DNA from: UBA7430 sp002478765
GTDB lineage: Bacteria; Bacteroidota; Bacteroidia; Flavobacteriales; UBA7430
Length of the DNA stretch: 64,000 bases
Direction of reading: 5' to 3'
Assembly (NCBI GenBank): GCA_943789355.1
Contig: CALSTU010000001.1
Coordinates: forward strand, 1 to 64,000
A model generated the notes under the pieces. It was not told where the DNA came from. It did no database searches and saw nothing but the letters and a program-made list of their open reading frames with translations. Shown one piece after another: positions 26,985 through 37,133 of this stretch (position 1 is its first letter; each line of letters opens with the position of its first letter). Both the position numbers and the translations under genes were made by a program.

Positions 26985-29900
26985 ATGAGTCTTCGTTTTC
27001 TTTTTTTTGTTTCACTGATCTTTACAGGCGTATCAATAGCTCAAGAAGAGTGGGGTAGAGATGCATTTATTATAGAGGTAAAAGAAGATATAAAGGACAA
27101 CGATTACAAAGATCATAGACGCGCTGGCAAGCAGTTCGTTGCGTATTTTGAAGATGCTGTTTACAGCGATTTCCAAGAAGAATTTATTTATCGATTGATG
27201 CGCGATTTAAGAGGCAAGCGTTTCAATGATGCGGAAGACTTTTATGAATTTTTCAGACTTTTAAATCACTACGGAGCCGGCCATTTGAAGGATGAGAATC
27301 TGGATGCTTTTTTAGAGTCATCTGTAAATTACATTTCCAGTTTCAAACACAAGACGGCAAAAGCCTACATCACTTCCTGTTCCGAATTCCTTGTTGACAG
27401 CCTTGTCCATTCTGGTAAAACATTTCAATGGAAAATAGCATCGGGTGATTTTATTTTCAGGAACGATTCGATACCTGTAATCACGGGAAGTAAATTAAAA
27501 CTCCTTTGTCAATCCAGACTCGATACTTTGACGATCTATGAAACACAAGGCCATTTAGATTTATTAAATCACAAATGGGTTGGTCGTGGTGGTCAAAGTA
27601 ATTGGATGAAACATGGAATTCCAGAAGATTCAATTTGGGTAAAATTCAAGGATTATTCTATTGATCTTAGAGAACCTTACTTAAAAGTTGAAAACGTTCA
27701 ATTGCATGGTTCTTTGAAGCACGATCAAGCCAACTTAATGGGTGTGTTTACGAACAAGCTAAGTGCAAATTCAAAAAGTGATGGAGCTTTCTTCCCATCG
27801 TTTGTCTCCGATAACGATTCCATAAATTTTAAAAATATTTTTGAGGATGTTGATGCAGAAGGAAGGATCGAGTTGAGAGGCAAGCGATTGTTTATGTTTG
27901 GTAACGAGGGACGAAATGTTCGGTTAACATTTCATAACCATGATGCGCCCTTCATTCATGCATTTGCCAAACGATACAGGATGCAAGATCATCGAATATT
28001 CGCTGAGAATTCAAGAATCAAACTTTATTGGAATCGTGACTCTATAGTTCACCCACAATTAAACTTAAACTATTCCGACAGTTCTAAAATTATATCTTTT
28101 GAAAGGACTAAGAAAGAGATTGGTATGAGTCCCATTCGATCTTCATATCACAAACTCGATTGCTACTTTGATCGGATGAGCTGGAACAAAGACTCTGCAG
28201 CTTTATTTTTCAGTAACGACCGTTCTCCTTCACAAAACCCAGCCCTTCTGGAATCTTTTGATTACTACAAAGATTCTCGTTACCAGGATGTAGCAACCAT
28301 GAGTAAACGCCATCCTGCATTCATTTTAAAAACAATGAGTAGGGCGTTTGATGATGAAAGATTCTTTTGGTTGTTTGAAATTGCTGACTATTATAATTAT
28401 GGATTAGAGGACGCTCATCAGTTGATGACGAATTTTGCTGTTCTTGGCTTTGTTGATTACGATATGGAGAGAGAACGCATTGAAATCAAAAATAAATTAT
28501 TTCATTTTTTAGATGCCAAGTTGGCTTATCGAGATTATGATGCTTTGAGAGTTGTATCAAGAAGTAATAAACGCCCTTATGCAAGAATGGATCTTGAATC
28601 CGGAGACCTCAATATTTTTGGAGTAAACATGGTCGAGTTATCCGATTCGAATGACGTCTCTATATTTCCATTCGATGGGAATTTAAGTGTTCATCAAAAC
28701 AGAGATTTTACGTTTGACGGTATTGTTCAGACCGGTCATTTTGGAGTTTATGGTAAGCGTATGAGATTCACTTACGATTCATTTCATATTGAACTCAACG
28801 CAATCGACTCCTTAAAGTATTCAATACCCTCAGGCATTATCAATAAGGATGGCTCAGAGATTACCGATACCGTTAAAACAGTCATCTCCGATATTACAGG
28901 TTTTTTGTTTATCGACGGTCCAGAAAATAAATCCGGCTTGGCTGATCAATCGGATTTCCCGAAAATCCACAGTGTTGAACATGCTCAAATTTATTACGAT
29001 GACATAAAAGGTGGGGTGTACGAACGGGATCTATTTTCATTTCAAACGGCACCGTTTCAATTGGATTCCCTTTTGATTATTAAAACCAATGATCTTGAAT
29101 TTCCCGGGACGTTAAATGCTCCTACAATTTTCCCTTCCTTCCAAGATACAATGCGTTTGAATCAAAGCTTACAACTTAGTTTCTCACATAAAATTAAAGA
29201 TAAATATCCCGCATATGAGGGGCGAGGAGAATTTACGGATGATTTGTATCTGGACAACAAGGGTTTGCGTGGTCGAGGTGCCATCTATTATTTAAATTCA
29301 CTTACTGTATCAGATTCTGTATATTTTTATCCCTATCATGCCATTGCACATGCTAAATCACATCACATATACGAGCAAAGCGCACCAACGGAATGCCCTG
29401 AGGCTTATGTAGAAGATGCAAACATTAATTGGCTTGCATTTGAAAATAAAATGATCTCAAAAAACAGAGAGCTACCATACACGGTTTATCGAGAGAAATA
29501 CGATTTTGATGGGTCCATGACTCTCGGAACTAAAGCCCTACAAGCAAAAGGAGTTTTGTATTATGACAATGCCATTTCGGCTTCCGATGACTTTCTGCTT
29601 CAAAGCAGAGATTTCACTGCAAATCATTCATTATTCAATTGGTTTGATGACTTAGAAAGTGGCAAGATTGTTAGGGGAACTGATTTATACTCGGCGGTTA
29701 GTTTTGAGGACGATTATGGAACTTTTGAAACCTTATCTGACGCTGCTAGGTTTGAATTAATTCCGAATAAATATCATTTGTATTTTGAGCTTATGGAGTG
29801 GGATGTAAGCGGTGAAGATTTAAAATTCTCTCAATTTGATCTTGATGATGCTCATTTGGTATCGATTGGTCAATATCAGGATTCACTTCAATTTTCAGCT

Positions 29901-31385
29901 TCGGGAGCTCAATACGATTTATTGACTTATGAGTTGAGTGTTGATGGTGTGGGTGAAATCAACATGGATCCTGTAACCATATATCCAGACTCCTCAAAAG
30001 TCGTTATTCTATCTGATGGTAAAATGAAATCATTGAACCATGCGAATATAAATGTCGATTCTAAAACCATCCACCCATACAATTTTTATGATGCACATTT
30101 GGACATTGTTAGCGGTAGTGAATTTAAAGGTTCAGGGGTATTCGATTACAAGCATTCTGAAGACAGCATCCAAAACATATCTTTTTCTAAACTCTTCAAA
30201 AGTGGTGATTTTGTTTTTGGTTCTGCTTATCTTAACGAAGCGGATAATTTTCGTTTAGACCCTTATTTTGGTTTCAGAGGTAGAGTGCTCTTAAACAGTT
30301 CTAGGGATTTTTTAAACTTTGACGGTGACACACGCATACAGTTGGCTTGCGGGGCCTTAAATCGTGCTTGGATTCCCTTTAAAGACGACGTTAATCCTGA
30401 AGATGTATTTATCAATTTAAATCCGAGCATTCGGCTAACCGACAGACAACAGTGGCATGCGGGGATAATGTTAACGCACGGTCCTACAATCTGTTATCCC
30501 GCTTTTCTAAGTCGACCGAAACGCGTCAATGATTTTGAGGTAATCGAAGTAAAGGGTTTTGTTCATTTTGATGCCCTGGAGCGACAATACATCATTGGCT
30601 CTCAGGAGAAAATAGAAAACTCATATTTACCAGGTAATTTTGCGAAATACAATCCAGAAACTTGTTCGCTATACTCTGAGGGAATAATTAATTTAGGGAC
30701 CAATTCAGGATTGTTGAATTTGGGAGGGCAAGGGTGGCTGTTTTCTGATTTTGATAAAAAATCTGTTGCTGGAGTTGTAGACTTAAGCTTCGATTTTTTA
30801 ATACATAAAAAGGCAGCCAAACGCATCATAAAATCCTTAAAAAAAGCCTCTAACTACAATCCGATTGATCAGTCAGATGAGCTTCACCAAAGAATGCTAG
30901 CTGACATGCTGGGGCTTAAACAACTTAAAAAATACAACCGAAAAAAACTGAAGGGTAAACGGTTTTTACCGGATGAACTCAAGCACACGTTCTATTTCCC
31001 CCAACTTCGTATGGAATGGGATCATAAAACAGCCTCTTTTGTTAGCATTGGTGATTTGACCCTCAGCAACATCATAGGTCGTAAGATAGATAAGGAAGTT
31101 TCGGGAGTTCTCGAAATCCGACCCCGGTCACTTGGGGATGAAATGAATTTATACATACACTTATCCGAACAAGACTATTACTTTTTCAGTTATCGGAGAG
31201 GCGTTATGAGCATCATCAGTTCTGACAAGGAGTTTAACAAACATATTGTGGAATCCCCAAGACGTTTGTCCTACAGGAAAGGTACAAATGAAACAGGTTC
31301 CTACCGTTATGAAATCGGTAACCTCAGACAAATGCAAAAGTTTTTAAAAAGAATGCAATGGGGGAGTGACAGTGAAAATCTTTAG
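26985..31385 (+). CDS. Very large secreted protein of unknown function (1466 aa)
   Basis: The ATG at 26985 gives a clean signal peptide (MSLRFLFFVSLIFTGVSIAQ) and is preferred over an upstream TTG at 26976. No transmembrane helices or sorting domain are visible after the signal. An alpha-rich N-terminal part (about residues 20-150) precedes a long beta-rich body with recurring G.G.(L/I/F).Y motifs followed by S...F.(F/L) elements (for example RGRGAIYY, QAKGVLYYDN, FKGSGVFDY). This reminds me of OstA/LptA-type beta folds, but that is only a visual impression. I do not recognise the family. It is monocistronic between bshB1 and the convergent marR gene. Confidence 0.75.
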   Translation: MSLRFLFFVSLIFTGVSIAQEEWGRDAFIIEVKEDIKDNDYKDHRRAGKQFVAYFEDAVYSDFQEEFIYRLMRDLRGKRFNDAEDFYEFFRLLNHYGAGHLKDENLDAFLESSVNYISSFKHKTAKAYITSCSEFLVDSLVHSGKTFQWKIASGDFIFRNDSIPVITGSKLKLLCQSRLDTLTIYETQGHLDLLNHKWVGRGGQSNWMKHGIPEDSIWVKFKDYSIDLREPYLKVENVQLHGSLKHDQANLMGVFTNKLSANSKSDGAFFPSFVSDNDSINFKNIFEDVDAEGRIELRGKRLFMFGNEGRNVRLTFHNHDAPFIHAFAKRYRMQDHRIFAENSRIKLYWNRDSIVHPQLNLNYSDSSKIISFERTKKEIGMSPIRSSYHKLDCYFDRMSWNKDSAALFFSNDRSPSQNPALLESFDYYKDSRYQDVATMSKRHPAFILKTMSRAFDDERFFWLFEIADYYNYGLEDAHQLMTNFAVLGFVDYDMERERIEIKNKLFHFLDAKLAYRDYDALRVVSRSNKRPYARMDLESGDLNIFGVNMVELSDSNDVSIFPFDGNLSVHQNRDFTFDGIVQTGHFGVYGKRMRFTYDSFHIELNAIDSLKYSIPSGIINKDGSEITDTVKTVISDITGFLFIDGPENKSGLADQSDFPKIHSVEHAQIYYDDIKGGVYERDLFSFQTAPFQLDSLLIIKTNDLEFPGTLNAPTIFPSFQDTMRLNQSLQLSFSHKIKDKYPAYEGRGEFTDDLYLDNKGLRGRGAIYYLNSLTVSDSVYFYPYHAIAHAKSHHIYEQSAPTECPEAYVEDANINWLAFENKMISKNRELPYTVYREKYDFDGSMTLGTKALQAKGVLYYDNAISASDDFLLQSRDFTANHSLFNWFDDLESGKIVRGTDLYSAVSFEDDYGTFETLSDAARFELIPNKYHLYFELMEWDVSGEDLKFSQFDLDDAHLVSIGQYQDSLQFSASGAQYDLLTYELSVDGVGEINMDPVTIYPDSSKVVILSDGKMKSLNHANINVDSKTIHPYNFYDAHLDIVSGSEFKGSGVFDYKHSEDSIQNISFSKLFKSGDFVFGSAYLNEADNFRLDPYFGFRGRVLLNSSRDFLNFDGDTRIQLACGALNRAWIPFKDDVNPEDVFINLNPSIRLTDRQQWHAGIMLTHGPTICYPAFLSRPKRVNDFEVIEVKGFVHFDALERQYIIGSQEKIENSYLPGNFAKYNPETCSLYSEGIINLGTNSGLLNLGGQGWLFSDFDKKSVAGVVDLSFDFLIHKKAAKRIIKSLKKASNYNPIDQSDELHQRMLADMLGLKQLKKYNRKKLKGKRFLPDELKHTFYFPQLRMEWDHKTASFVSIGDLTLSNIIGRKIDKEVSGVLEIRPRSLGDEMNLYIHLSEQDYYFFSYRRGVMSIISSDKEFNKHIVESPRRLSYRKGTNETGSYRYEIGNLRQMQKFLKRMQWGSDSENL

Positions 31386-31392
31386 AAATACT

Positions 31393-31866
31393 TCATGAAG
31401 ATTTAAATTCATCCTGGATCTCTTGCAATATTTTGGGCATGGATTTAGAAAATGAATTGATCACTTCGTTAAAATGTTTGACTTTGATTGGGTCCAATCC
31501 TTCCAGCATCGCATTGTTTACCCTAAACACTGTATCGATACAAATCTTTCTGGCATTTTCGCCCTTATCAGTTAATTTCACCAAGACTCTACGCTTGTCA
31601 ATGCTGTCCTGACTTCTTTGGATGAAGTTTTGTTTTTCCATCGATTTGAGTATTCGAGAAAGACTGTTAGGCTCCATACCCATTCGAGGGGCAATCTTTG
31701 TAACAGGCGTTCCGTCATCTTCATAAATAGACATCAAGGTAAGCCCTACAGGCAGTGTAATATCGTAGATTCCTTCAATGGTGTTGAATATACGAGACAT
31801 TTCGAACCAAGCAGAACGAATTTTGTGAACAACGATTACATCTGCATTTTTTTCAAATTCATCCAT
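31393..31866 (-). CDS. MarR family transcriptional regulator
   Basis: The 157-residue winged-helix protein has the MarR layout: an N-terminal dimerisation helix, GLTLMSIYEDDGTPVTKIAPRMGMEPNSLSRILKSMEKQNFI as helix-turn-helix with recognition helix, and the wing DKRRVLVKLTDKGE, followed by C-terminal helices. It converges on the large secreted gene with seven bases between stops and is transcribed away from the LytTR locus. No adjacent target operon is evident, so the ligand and regulon cannot be inferred. Confidence 0.9.
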   Translation of the reverse strand: MDEFEKNADVIVVHKIRSAWFEMSRIFNTIEGIYDITLPVGLTLMSIYEDDGTPVTKIAPRMGMEPNSLSRILKSMEKQNFIQRSQDSIDKRRVLVKLTDKGENARKICIDTVFRVNNAMLEGLDPIKVKHFNEVINSFSKSMPKILQEIQDEFKSS

Positions 31867-32083
31867 GTTCGAATATATACAAAATATATCTTAAGATTTT
31901 TATTAGAATGCATCTATTTGAGATTTTTCAACAGTTCATTTAAACCATATCGTTCCTATTCATTATACGAATAAATAGGTTTTCATTTTAATTTAAACTA
32001 TATTTATAATAATATAAGTCTTTGATTTTCAGTAATTTATTATTATTTAATGATGATATGAGACTAATTAAATGTTTTTGTTT

Positions 32084-32837
32084 ATGAATGAATTACGATC
32101 ACTTATTGTTGATGATGACAAATTAAGCAGAGATTTTATAGCACATTTGGTCGACACATATTGTCCTGAAATCTCAGTCATCGCCCAATGTAATTCTGCA
32201 GCACAAGCTAAAATTGAAATCGAATCAAATGAAGTTGACCTTCTTTTTTTGGATGTCGAAATGCCCAATGAATCGGGGTTCGATCTATTAAATCATTTTC
32301 CAAACCCAACTTTTAAAGTCATTTTCATCTCGGCTTTTGAAGCAGTATGCCTATGAAGGGTTCAAAGTCAATGCTTTAGACTACTTGTCAAAGCCGATTG
32401 AAAAAGATCGGTTCATGGCATCTACATACAAGGCCGTATTATCTCATCAAAACTTAAATGAGGTAAATGAATTGAATGTTCAAATTGATATGATTGACTC
32501 ACACCAGGCTCTCAATTCACTGCTAGTTCCAAGAAAGAGAGGGGCTGTAACGATTCGAATTGAGGACATCTGTTATTTTGAAGCATCGAATAATTACTGC
32601 ATCATACACATGTATGATGGCGAACAATATGTGGTTACGAAAACCTTGAAAGATTACACACATATTTTAAACAATGATTTTCTAAGGGTTCATAAATCGT
32701 ATTTGGTTAACTCACAATACATATCTGGTTATATTAGATCAAATGGAATTAAAATTCATCTAAAGACGGGTACTATAATTCCTGTATCAAGACGAAAGCA
32801 GGGCTTGTTTTTAAACCATTATATACCAAATTTATGA
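32084..32837 (+). pseudogene. LytTR response regulator with a single-base frameshift
   Basis: The first frame encodes a receiver domain (LIVDDDKLSRDF; phosphoacceptor Asp in LLFLDVEMPNESGFDLL; VIFISAFE) and then stops at 32356. The next frame continues the receiver (QYAYEGFKVNALDYLSKPI with the switch Lys) and a complete LytTR DNA-binding domain (IRIEDICYFEASNNYCIIHM; FLRVHKSYLVN). Removing one G near 32339 joins SAFE to QYAYEGF, exactly the family pattern. It may therefore be an assembly error, a real inactivating mutation, or a recoded shift. It overlaps the sensor kinase by four bases. Confidence 0.85.
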
Positions 32838-34054
32838 TTGGTTATTTGAAAATTGTATTCATATATTTTGTAATTAGTTCTTTTGCATATCCAACAGTTC
32901 TGAAGAGTTGTTCGGACAGTGATTGTGTTATTTCAGGTTTAACCATACTAACAAAAAAGGTAATTAATTCTCGCCATACATGTATTAAATGTTTTTATTC
33001 CAATTGTAAATCACAAATAAATAAATCTGATACAATTGACCGTAATGATTCCATTATCATTGATGTCAATCACCCCAGTTCATTTAAAAAAAGTAAAATT
33101 ATTTCTCAGTACCGATTGCTAGGGTTGAGCAATAAGTGGATAGGGAATGATATCGACCATATTGAATTTACATCATTAGATCCAGGTAATTATTGCTTCG
33201 AATACAGAGTGAAATCTTTAAGAAACCCTTGGAGTATTCCTGCAACATTTTCATTTGTGGTGGATAAGCCCTTTTGGATGAGAAGTACATTCATTGTATC
33301 GATGTTAAGTATTTTGTTTTTTGTGTTAAATTTTATTTTCCTCAAGTATTTAAAGGCAAAGAATCTTAGAGGCTTGGTTTATTTGAATAACAAACTTGAA
33401 CTAAGTGAAATGAAAGGTAGGCTGTTACACTCTATGATGAATCCTCACTTCATCTTTAATACATTAAATTCCATACAATATCATATCAGTTGTAAGAATC
33501 CAAATGAAGCTCAAAAAAACTTAAAGCTTTTTTCCAATCTTATTCGAAAAAATTTAGAAATAAGTCAGAATAAATTCATCAGTATTGATGAAGAGATTTC
33601 TTTCCTTGAAATGTATATGTCTCTTGAAAACAAACGCTCTGGTAATGTGTTTACCTTTCAAATAGACCATTCAGTAGATATTGATACTTCTTGTTACATG
33701 ATACCCTCTTTAATGATTCAACCCCTCGTTGAAAACTCAATCAAACATGGTCTTTATGAAAAAACCACACCAGGTAATATCAGTGTTGAATTTGTTAAAC
33801 ATAACAACCATATAGAAGTTATTGTTATGGATGATGGTCTAGGCTTTGAATCTGATGAGATTGACGAAAAAGAGAATCTGGGCATGAGTTTGACGATTAT
33901 AAAGGAGCGATTGTTATTAATGAAATCCCAACATAATTTTGAATTTGAAATAAATTTTAGTAAATTGTATGAAAATAAGGAGGATATGTCAGGTGCAAAG
34001 GTCACTATAAAACTGCCCTTAATTCTAAAGCATATACCTTTAAACGATACTTGA
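32834..34054 (+). CDS. LytS-type sensor histidine kinase with minimal Y_Y_Y sensor
   Basis: The 406-residue protein has a signal-like N terminus, then a single Y_Y_Y-type beta domain (YRLLGLSNKWIGNDIDHIEFTSLDPG, about residues 95-150), a membrane helix (FIVSMLSILFFVLNFIFL, about 158-175) and a His_kinase/HATPase pair. Key parts are MMNPHFIFNTLNSIQ with the phospho-acceptor His, QPLVENSIKHGL (N box) and MDDGLGF (G box). Hybrid Bacteroidota sensors normally carry a long beta-propeller before Y_Y_Y; here it is missing, so the protein looks like a reduced form. It probably signals to the frameshifted LytTR regulator it overlaps. Confidence 0.85.
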   Translation: MIGYLKIVFIYFVISSFAYPTVLKSCSDSDCVISGLTILTKKVINSRHTCIKCFYSNCKSQINKSDTIDRNDSIIIDVNHPSSFKKSKIISQYRLLGLSNKWIGNDIDHIEFTSLDPGNYCFEYRVKSLRNPWSIPATFSFVVDKPFWMRSTFIVSMLSILFFVLNFIFLKYLKAKNLRGLVYLNNKLELSEMKGRLLHSMMNPHFIFNTLNSIQYHISCKNPNEAQKNLKLFSNLIRKNLEISQNKFISIDEEISFLEMYMSLENKRSGNVFTFQIDHSVDIDTSCYMIPSLMIQPLVENSIKHGLYEKTTPGNISVEFVKHNNHIEVIVMDDGLGFESDEIDEKENLGMSLTIIKERLLLMKSQHNFEFEINFSKLYENKEDMSGAKVTIKLPLILKHIPLNDT

Positions 34055-34087
34055 GATGACACATTTAAATAAGATTTTTTAGTTAGT

Positions 34088-34116
34088 GTAGAGTTTTAGA
34101 GCTCTACTTTTTTTTT
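34088..34116 (+). terminator. Terminator after the LytTR/kinase pair
   Basis: GTAGAGTT, TTAG loop, AGCTCTAC gives an eight-pair stem (one G-T pair at the inner end) followed by nine T residues. Confidence 0.75.
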
Positions 34117-34167
34117 GTTATAGAATGCAGGAGGGTGATTTTTGGGGTCGAATTACTTTTCTGTAAG

Positions 34168-34190
34168 AAAGAGCCTTAGGGCTCTTTTTT
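34168..34190 (+). terminator. Second terminator with TTAG loop
   Basis: AAAGAGCC, TTAG, GGCTCTTT is a perfect eight-bp stem merging into a T run. It lies about 50 bp after the first terminator, with the same loop sequence, and no gene lies between them. Confidence 0.8.
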
Positions 34191-34428
34191 ATTTAACAAT
34201 ACTTAAGGATGCCTTTTATCATGATTTTAATCTCGACAACACCTAATTCTAATTCACATTAGCTCAATTTCTTTAATTAAAACCCTACTTGATACTCATT
34301 GATAGGGATTGATTCGCAACATTTTTTTAAATTCGTGCCGCAATCATTTTAAAAAACGATTAAAAGTCATTTCTTGTGATGCTTTTATTTTTAATGTTTA
34401 AGCGAAACGATAACTCTAAAACAGTCTC

Positions 34429-36030
34429 ATGAAACAAACAAAAAATTACAATGCGGCACTAGCAACCTTGGTTACGGTTTTTTTCTTTTGGGGATTTATT
34501 GCAGCCTCAAATGGCGTGTTTATTCCATTTTGCAAGAATTACTTTAACCTAGATCAATTTCAATCCCAATTGATTGATTTCGCCTTTTATGGCGCTTACT
34601 ATATTGGAGCACTTCTTTTATTTGTTATATCAGGCTATGCCAAAACAGACATCTTAAATAAATGGGGATTTAAAAACGGTATTGTTTACGGTTTGATCAT
34701 CTCTGCCGTAGGAGCTGCGTTAATGATTCCGGCAATTTCAAGTGGGTCTTTTACATTTATTTTAGCTTCATTATTTGTTGTAGCGCTTGGTTTTTCTTTA
34801 CAACAAACTTCTGCCAACCCTTTTGCAATTTCCTTAGGAGACCCATCTACAGGCTCTTACCGATTGAATTTAGCTGGTGGTGTTAATTCTTTTGGTACAG
34901 CCATTGGACCTATTGCCGTTGCTTTAGCTCTTTTTGGCGCAGCAACGTATACGGATGAGCAAATTGCTTCGATTGACTTATCTACAGTAAAGACATTGTA
35001 CATCGCTGTAGGCGCTTTATTTTTGCTTGCTGCTTTGTGGTTTATTTTTTCAAAAAAATTACCTCAGGCTAAAGGGGATACTAATTTTGTACAAGCACCA
35101 AAGGCCGTAAAAACTCTTGGTTTTATAACCATTTCATTACTGGTTATTTTCTATTTTGTTTTTGATCAATACAAAGGAACAGAGGTAGATTCGAATCTCA
35201 TCTTTTTACTTATGATCGTAGCGTTAGTTATCATTGTTGGAGGTTTATTACTAGCCAATAAAAGCGCTTTAAAGAGTCCCGCAGGATGGGGAGCCATGCA
35301 ATACCCTCAATTGGTTATGGGAATGCTTGCTATTTTCACCTACGTAGGAGTTGAAGTGACCATACAAAGTAACTTAGGAGAGCTTTTAAAGTCCGATGCA
35401 TTTGGAGGTTTTTCAGATTCTGAAATTGCACCCTACATCTCTATGTACTGGGGTTCTTTAATGATCGGTCGTTGGGCTGGGGCCATTACGGTATTTAACC
35501 CCGGTAAAACACTTAAAAACATCCTGTTCATCATCGTTCCATACATCGCTTTTGGAGTGGTTTTATTCGTGAATCATGTCAGCAATAATGATGTCAGTGG
35601 ATTGTATTTGTACGGATGGAGTATCTTACTTCTCATTGGTGGATTTTATTTTGGACAAGAAAAGCCTGCAAAAACATTGTTTATCTTTGGTCTACTAGGC
35701 ATGATTGCCATGATTATAGGTTTATTTACTGAGGGTACAATTGCCGTTTATGCTTTTATGAGCGGTGGGCTATTTTGCTCTATCATGTGGCCTAGTATTT
35801 TTTCATTATCCATAGCAGGCTTGGGCAAATACACCTCTCAAGGTTCTGCTTTTCTAATCATGATGATTTTAGGTGGAGCAATCATTCCGCCTATTCAAGG
35901 GAAGCTTGCTGACCTTTTTAACATACACAACTCATATTGGATTACTGTGGCATGTTTTGCTTATCTCATGTTTTTCGCAATCCAAGTAAAAAGAATTTTA
36001 AAAACCCAAGGTGTAAATTATGACGCATAA
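34429..36030 (+). CDS. FucP/GluP-type sugar MFS transporter
   Basis: The 533-residue major facilitator has twelve or more predicted helices. FFFWGFIAASNGVFIPF and FYGAYYIGALL in the N-terminal half, ALGFSLQQTSANPFAISLG, and RLNLAGGVNSFGTAIGP match the FHS/FucP family of proton-coupled sugar importers. The protein is longer than E. coli FucP because of extra helices in the middle (about residues 215-285). It overlaps a ROK kinase by 11 bases, so uptake and phosphorylation of a hexose, probably glucose, are coupled. Sugar specificity is inferred from the neighbour. Confidence 0.88.
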   Translation: MKQTKNYNAALATLVTVFFFWGFIAASNGVFIPFCKNYFNLDQFQSQLIDFAFYGAYYIGALLLFVISGYAKTDILNKWGFKNGIVYGLIISAVGAALMIPAISSGSFTFILASLFVVALGFSLQQTSANPFAISLGDPSTGSYRLNLAGGVNSFGTAIGPIAVALALFGAATYTDEQIASIDLSTVKTLYIAVGALFLLAALWFIFSKKLPQAKGDTNFVQAPKAVKTLGFITISLLVIFYFVFDQYKGTEVDSNLIFLLMIVALVIIVGGLLLANKSALKSPAGWGAMQYPQLVMGMLAIFTYVGVEVTIQSNLGELLKSDAFGGFSDSEIAPYISMYWGSLMIGRWAGAITVFNPGKTLKNILFIIVPYIAFGVVLFVNHVSNNDVSGLYLYGWSILLLIGGFYFGQEKPAKTLFIFGLLGMIAMIIGLFTEGTIAVYAFMSGGLFCSIMWPSIFSLSIAGLGKYTSQGSAFLIMMILGGAIIPPIQGKLADLFNIHNSYWITVACFAYLMFFAIQVKRILKTQGVNYDA

Positions 36031-36970
36031 AATGAAATTAGCTGTAGGTATTGATATAGGTGGAACAAACACCGTCTTTGGATTGGTTGACGAAACAGGC
36101 AACTGTTTGGTTCAAAACGCCATAAAAACAGGAGATTATCCTGCTGTTGAAGATTTCGTAAATGAAGTTCAAAAAGGAGTGAATGCTTTGATCTCTAAAT
36201 TTAATGATTCAAAGATTATTGGTATGGGTATTGGAGCGCCAAACGCAAACTTTTATACAGGAACCATAGAGCATGCACCGAATTTAAAATGGAAAGGTGT
36301 TGTGCCCCTAGTTCGTTTATTTGAGGCTTATTTCGACTTCCCTATATCATTGACTAACGATGCAAATGCAGCAGCGATGGGAGAGCGTATTTATGGAGCA
36401 GCAAAGGGAATTGATGACTTGGCTATGGTTACCCTAGGAACGGGACTAGGAAGTGGATTTGTCGTTAACGGTGAATTGGTCTATGGTCATGACGGTTTTG
36501 CTGGAGAGCTTGGACACGTAATTGTTGAAAAAAATGGTCGTCTTTGCGGTTGTGGTAACAGAGGTTGTTTAGAAACCTATGCTTCAGCAACGGGAATTGT
36601 CAAGACTGCGAATGAGTTTTTAGCCAAATCAAAGGATTCTATTCTATCGGATCTACCTGAAATTACAAGTAAAGCAATCGCTGATGCGGCACTTCAAGGT
36701 GATAAAATGGCTTTGGAAATATTTGATTACACTGCAGAGAAACTAGGGTTTGGTCTTGCGAGTATGGTTGCAATTACCAGTCCTAAACTCATTGTTTTAT
36801 TTGGAGGACTTGCTCAAGCTGGAGATTTAATCCTGAAGCCAACTAAAAAATACATGGAACAGTATCTTCTGAAAACATTCAGAAACAAAATTGATATTGT
36901 ACCCAGTCAACTAAAAGCAGCAGACGCTGCTATTCTTGGAGCAAGTTCTTTAGCTTGGCAAAAAAATTAA
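36020..36970 (+). CDS. ROK family glucokinase
   Basis: The 316-residue ROK kinase has the phosphate motif GIDIGGTNTVFGLVD, the sugar-binding ...LTNDANAAAMGE block, the TLGTGLGSGFVVNGEL ATP-binding segment, and the ROK zinc motif GELGHVIVEKNGRLCGCGNRGCLE. Glucose is the most common substrate for Bacteroidota enzymes of this type, but mannose, fructose or N-acetylglucosamine kinases look similar. It is translationally coupled to the MFS transporter upstream; together they form an uptake-and-trap unit feeding glycolysis. Confidence 0.88.
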   Translation: MTHKMKLAVGIDIGGTNTVFGLVDETGNCLVQNAIKTGDYPAVEDFVNEVQKGVNALISKFNDSKIIGMGIGAPNANFYTGTIEHAPNLKWKGVVPLVRLFEAYFDFPISLTNDANAAAMGERIYGAAKGIDDLAMVTLGTGLGSGFVVNGELVYGHDGFAGELGHVIVEKNGRLCGCGNRGCLETYASATGIVKTANEFLAKSKDSILSDLPEITSKAIADAALQGDKMALEIFDYTAEKLGFGLASMVAITSPKLIVLFGGLAQAGDLILKPTKKYMEQYLLKTFRNKIDIVPSQLKAADAAILGASSLAWQKN

Positions 36971-37133
36971 TTGTTTTCAGCCAAACAAATTGATGTCGAG
37001 TGTTTGTTGAATATTACGTCACGTGATTTGCAAATTTCCTGATGTATTTAGAAAATACTAAATTTGATAGGAATACGTACTTTTTTGTAAGGATTAAAAT
37101 CCATTAAAAAACCCTCCTAAATTGTGAAGTACA

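Larger units (their letters stand above)
34055..34428. other. Gene-free gap with tandem terminators
   Basis: No credible gene is visible. Two plus-strand terminators occupy 34088-34190. The right half, up to the sugar transporter, is AT-rich; I see no convincing TAnnTTTG element in it. Confidence 0.5.

Noticed and set aside
34209..34262. Seventeen-codon ORF before the sugar transporter
   Set aside because: No codon bias for one amino acid, no terminator follows it, and no promoter is placed before it, unlike the his and cys leaders.
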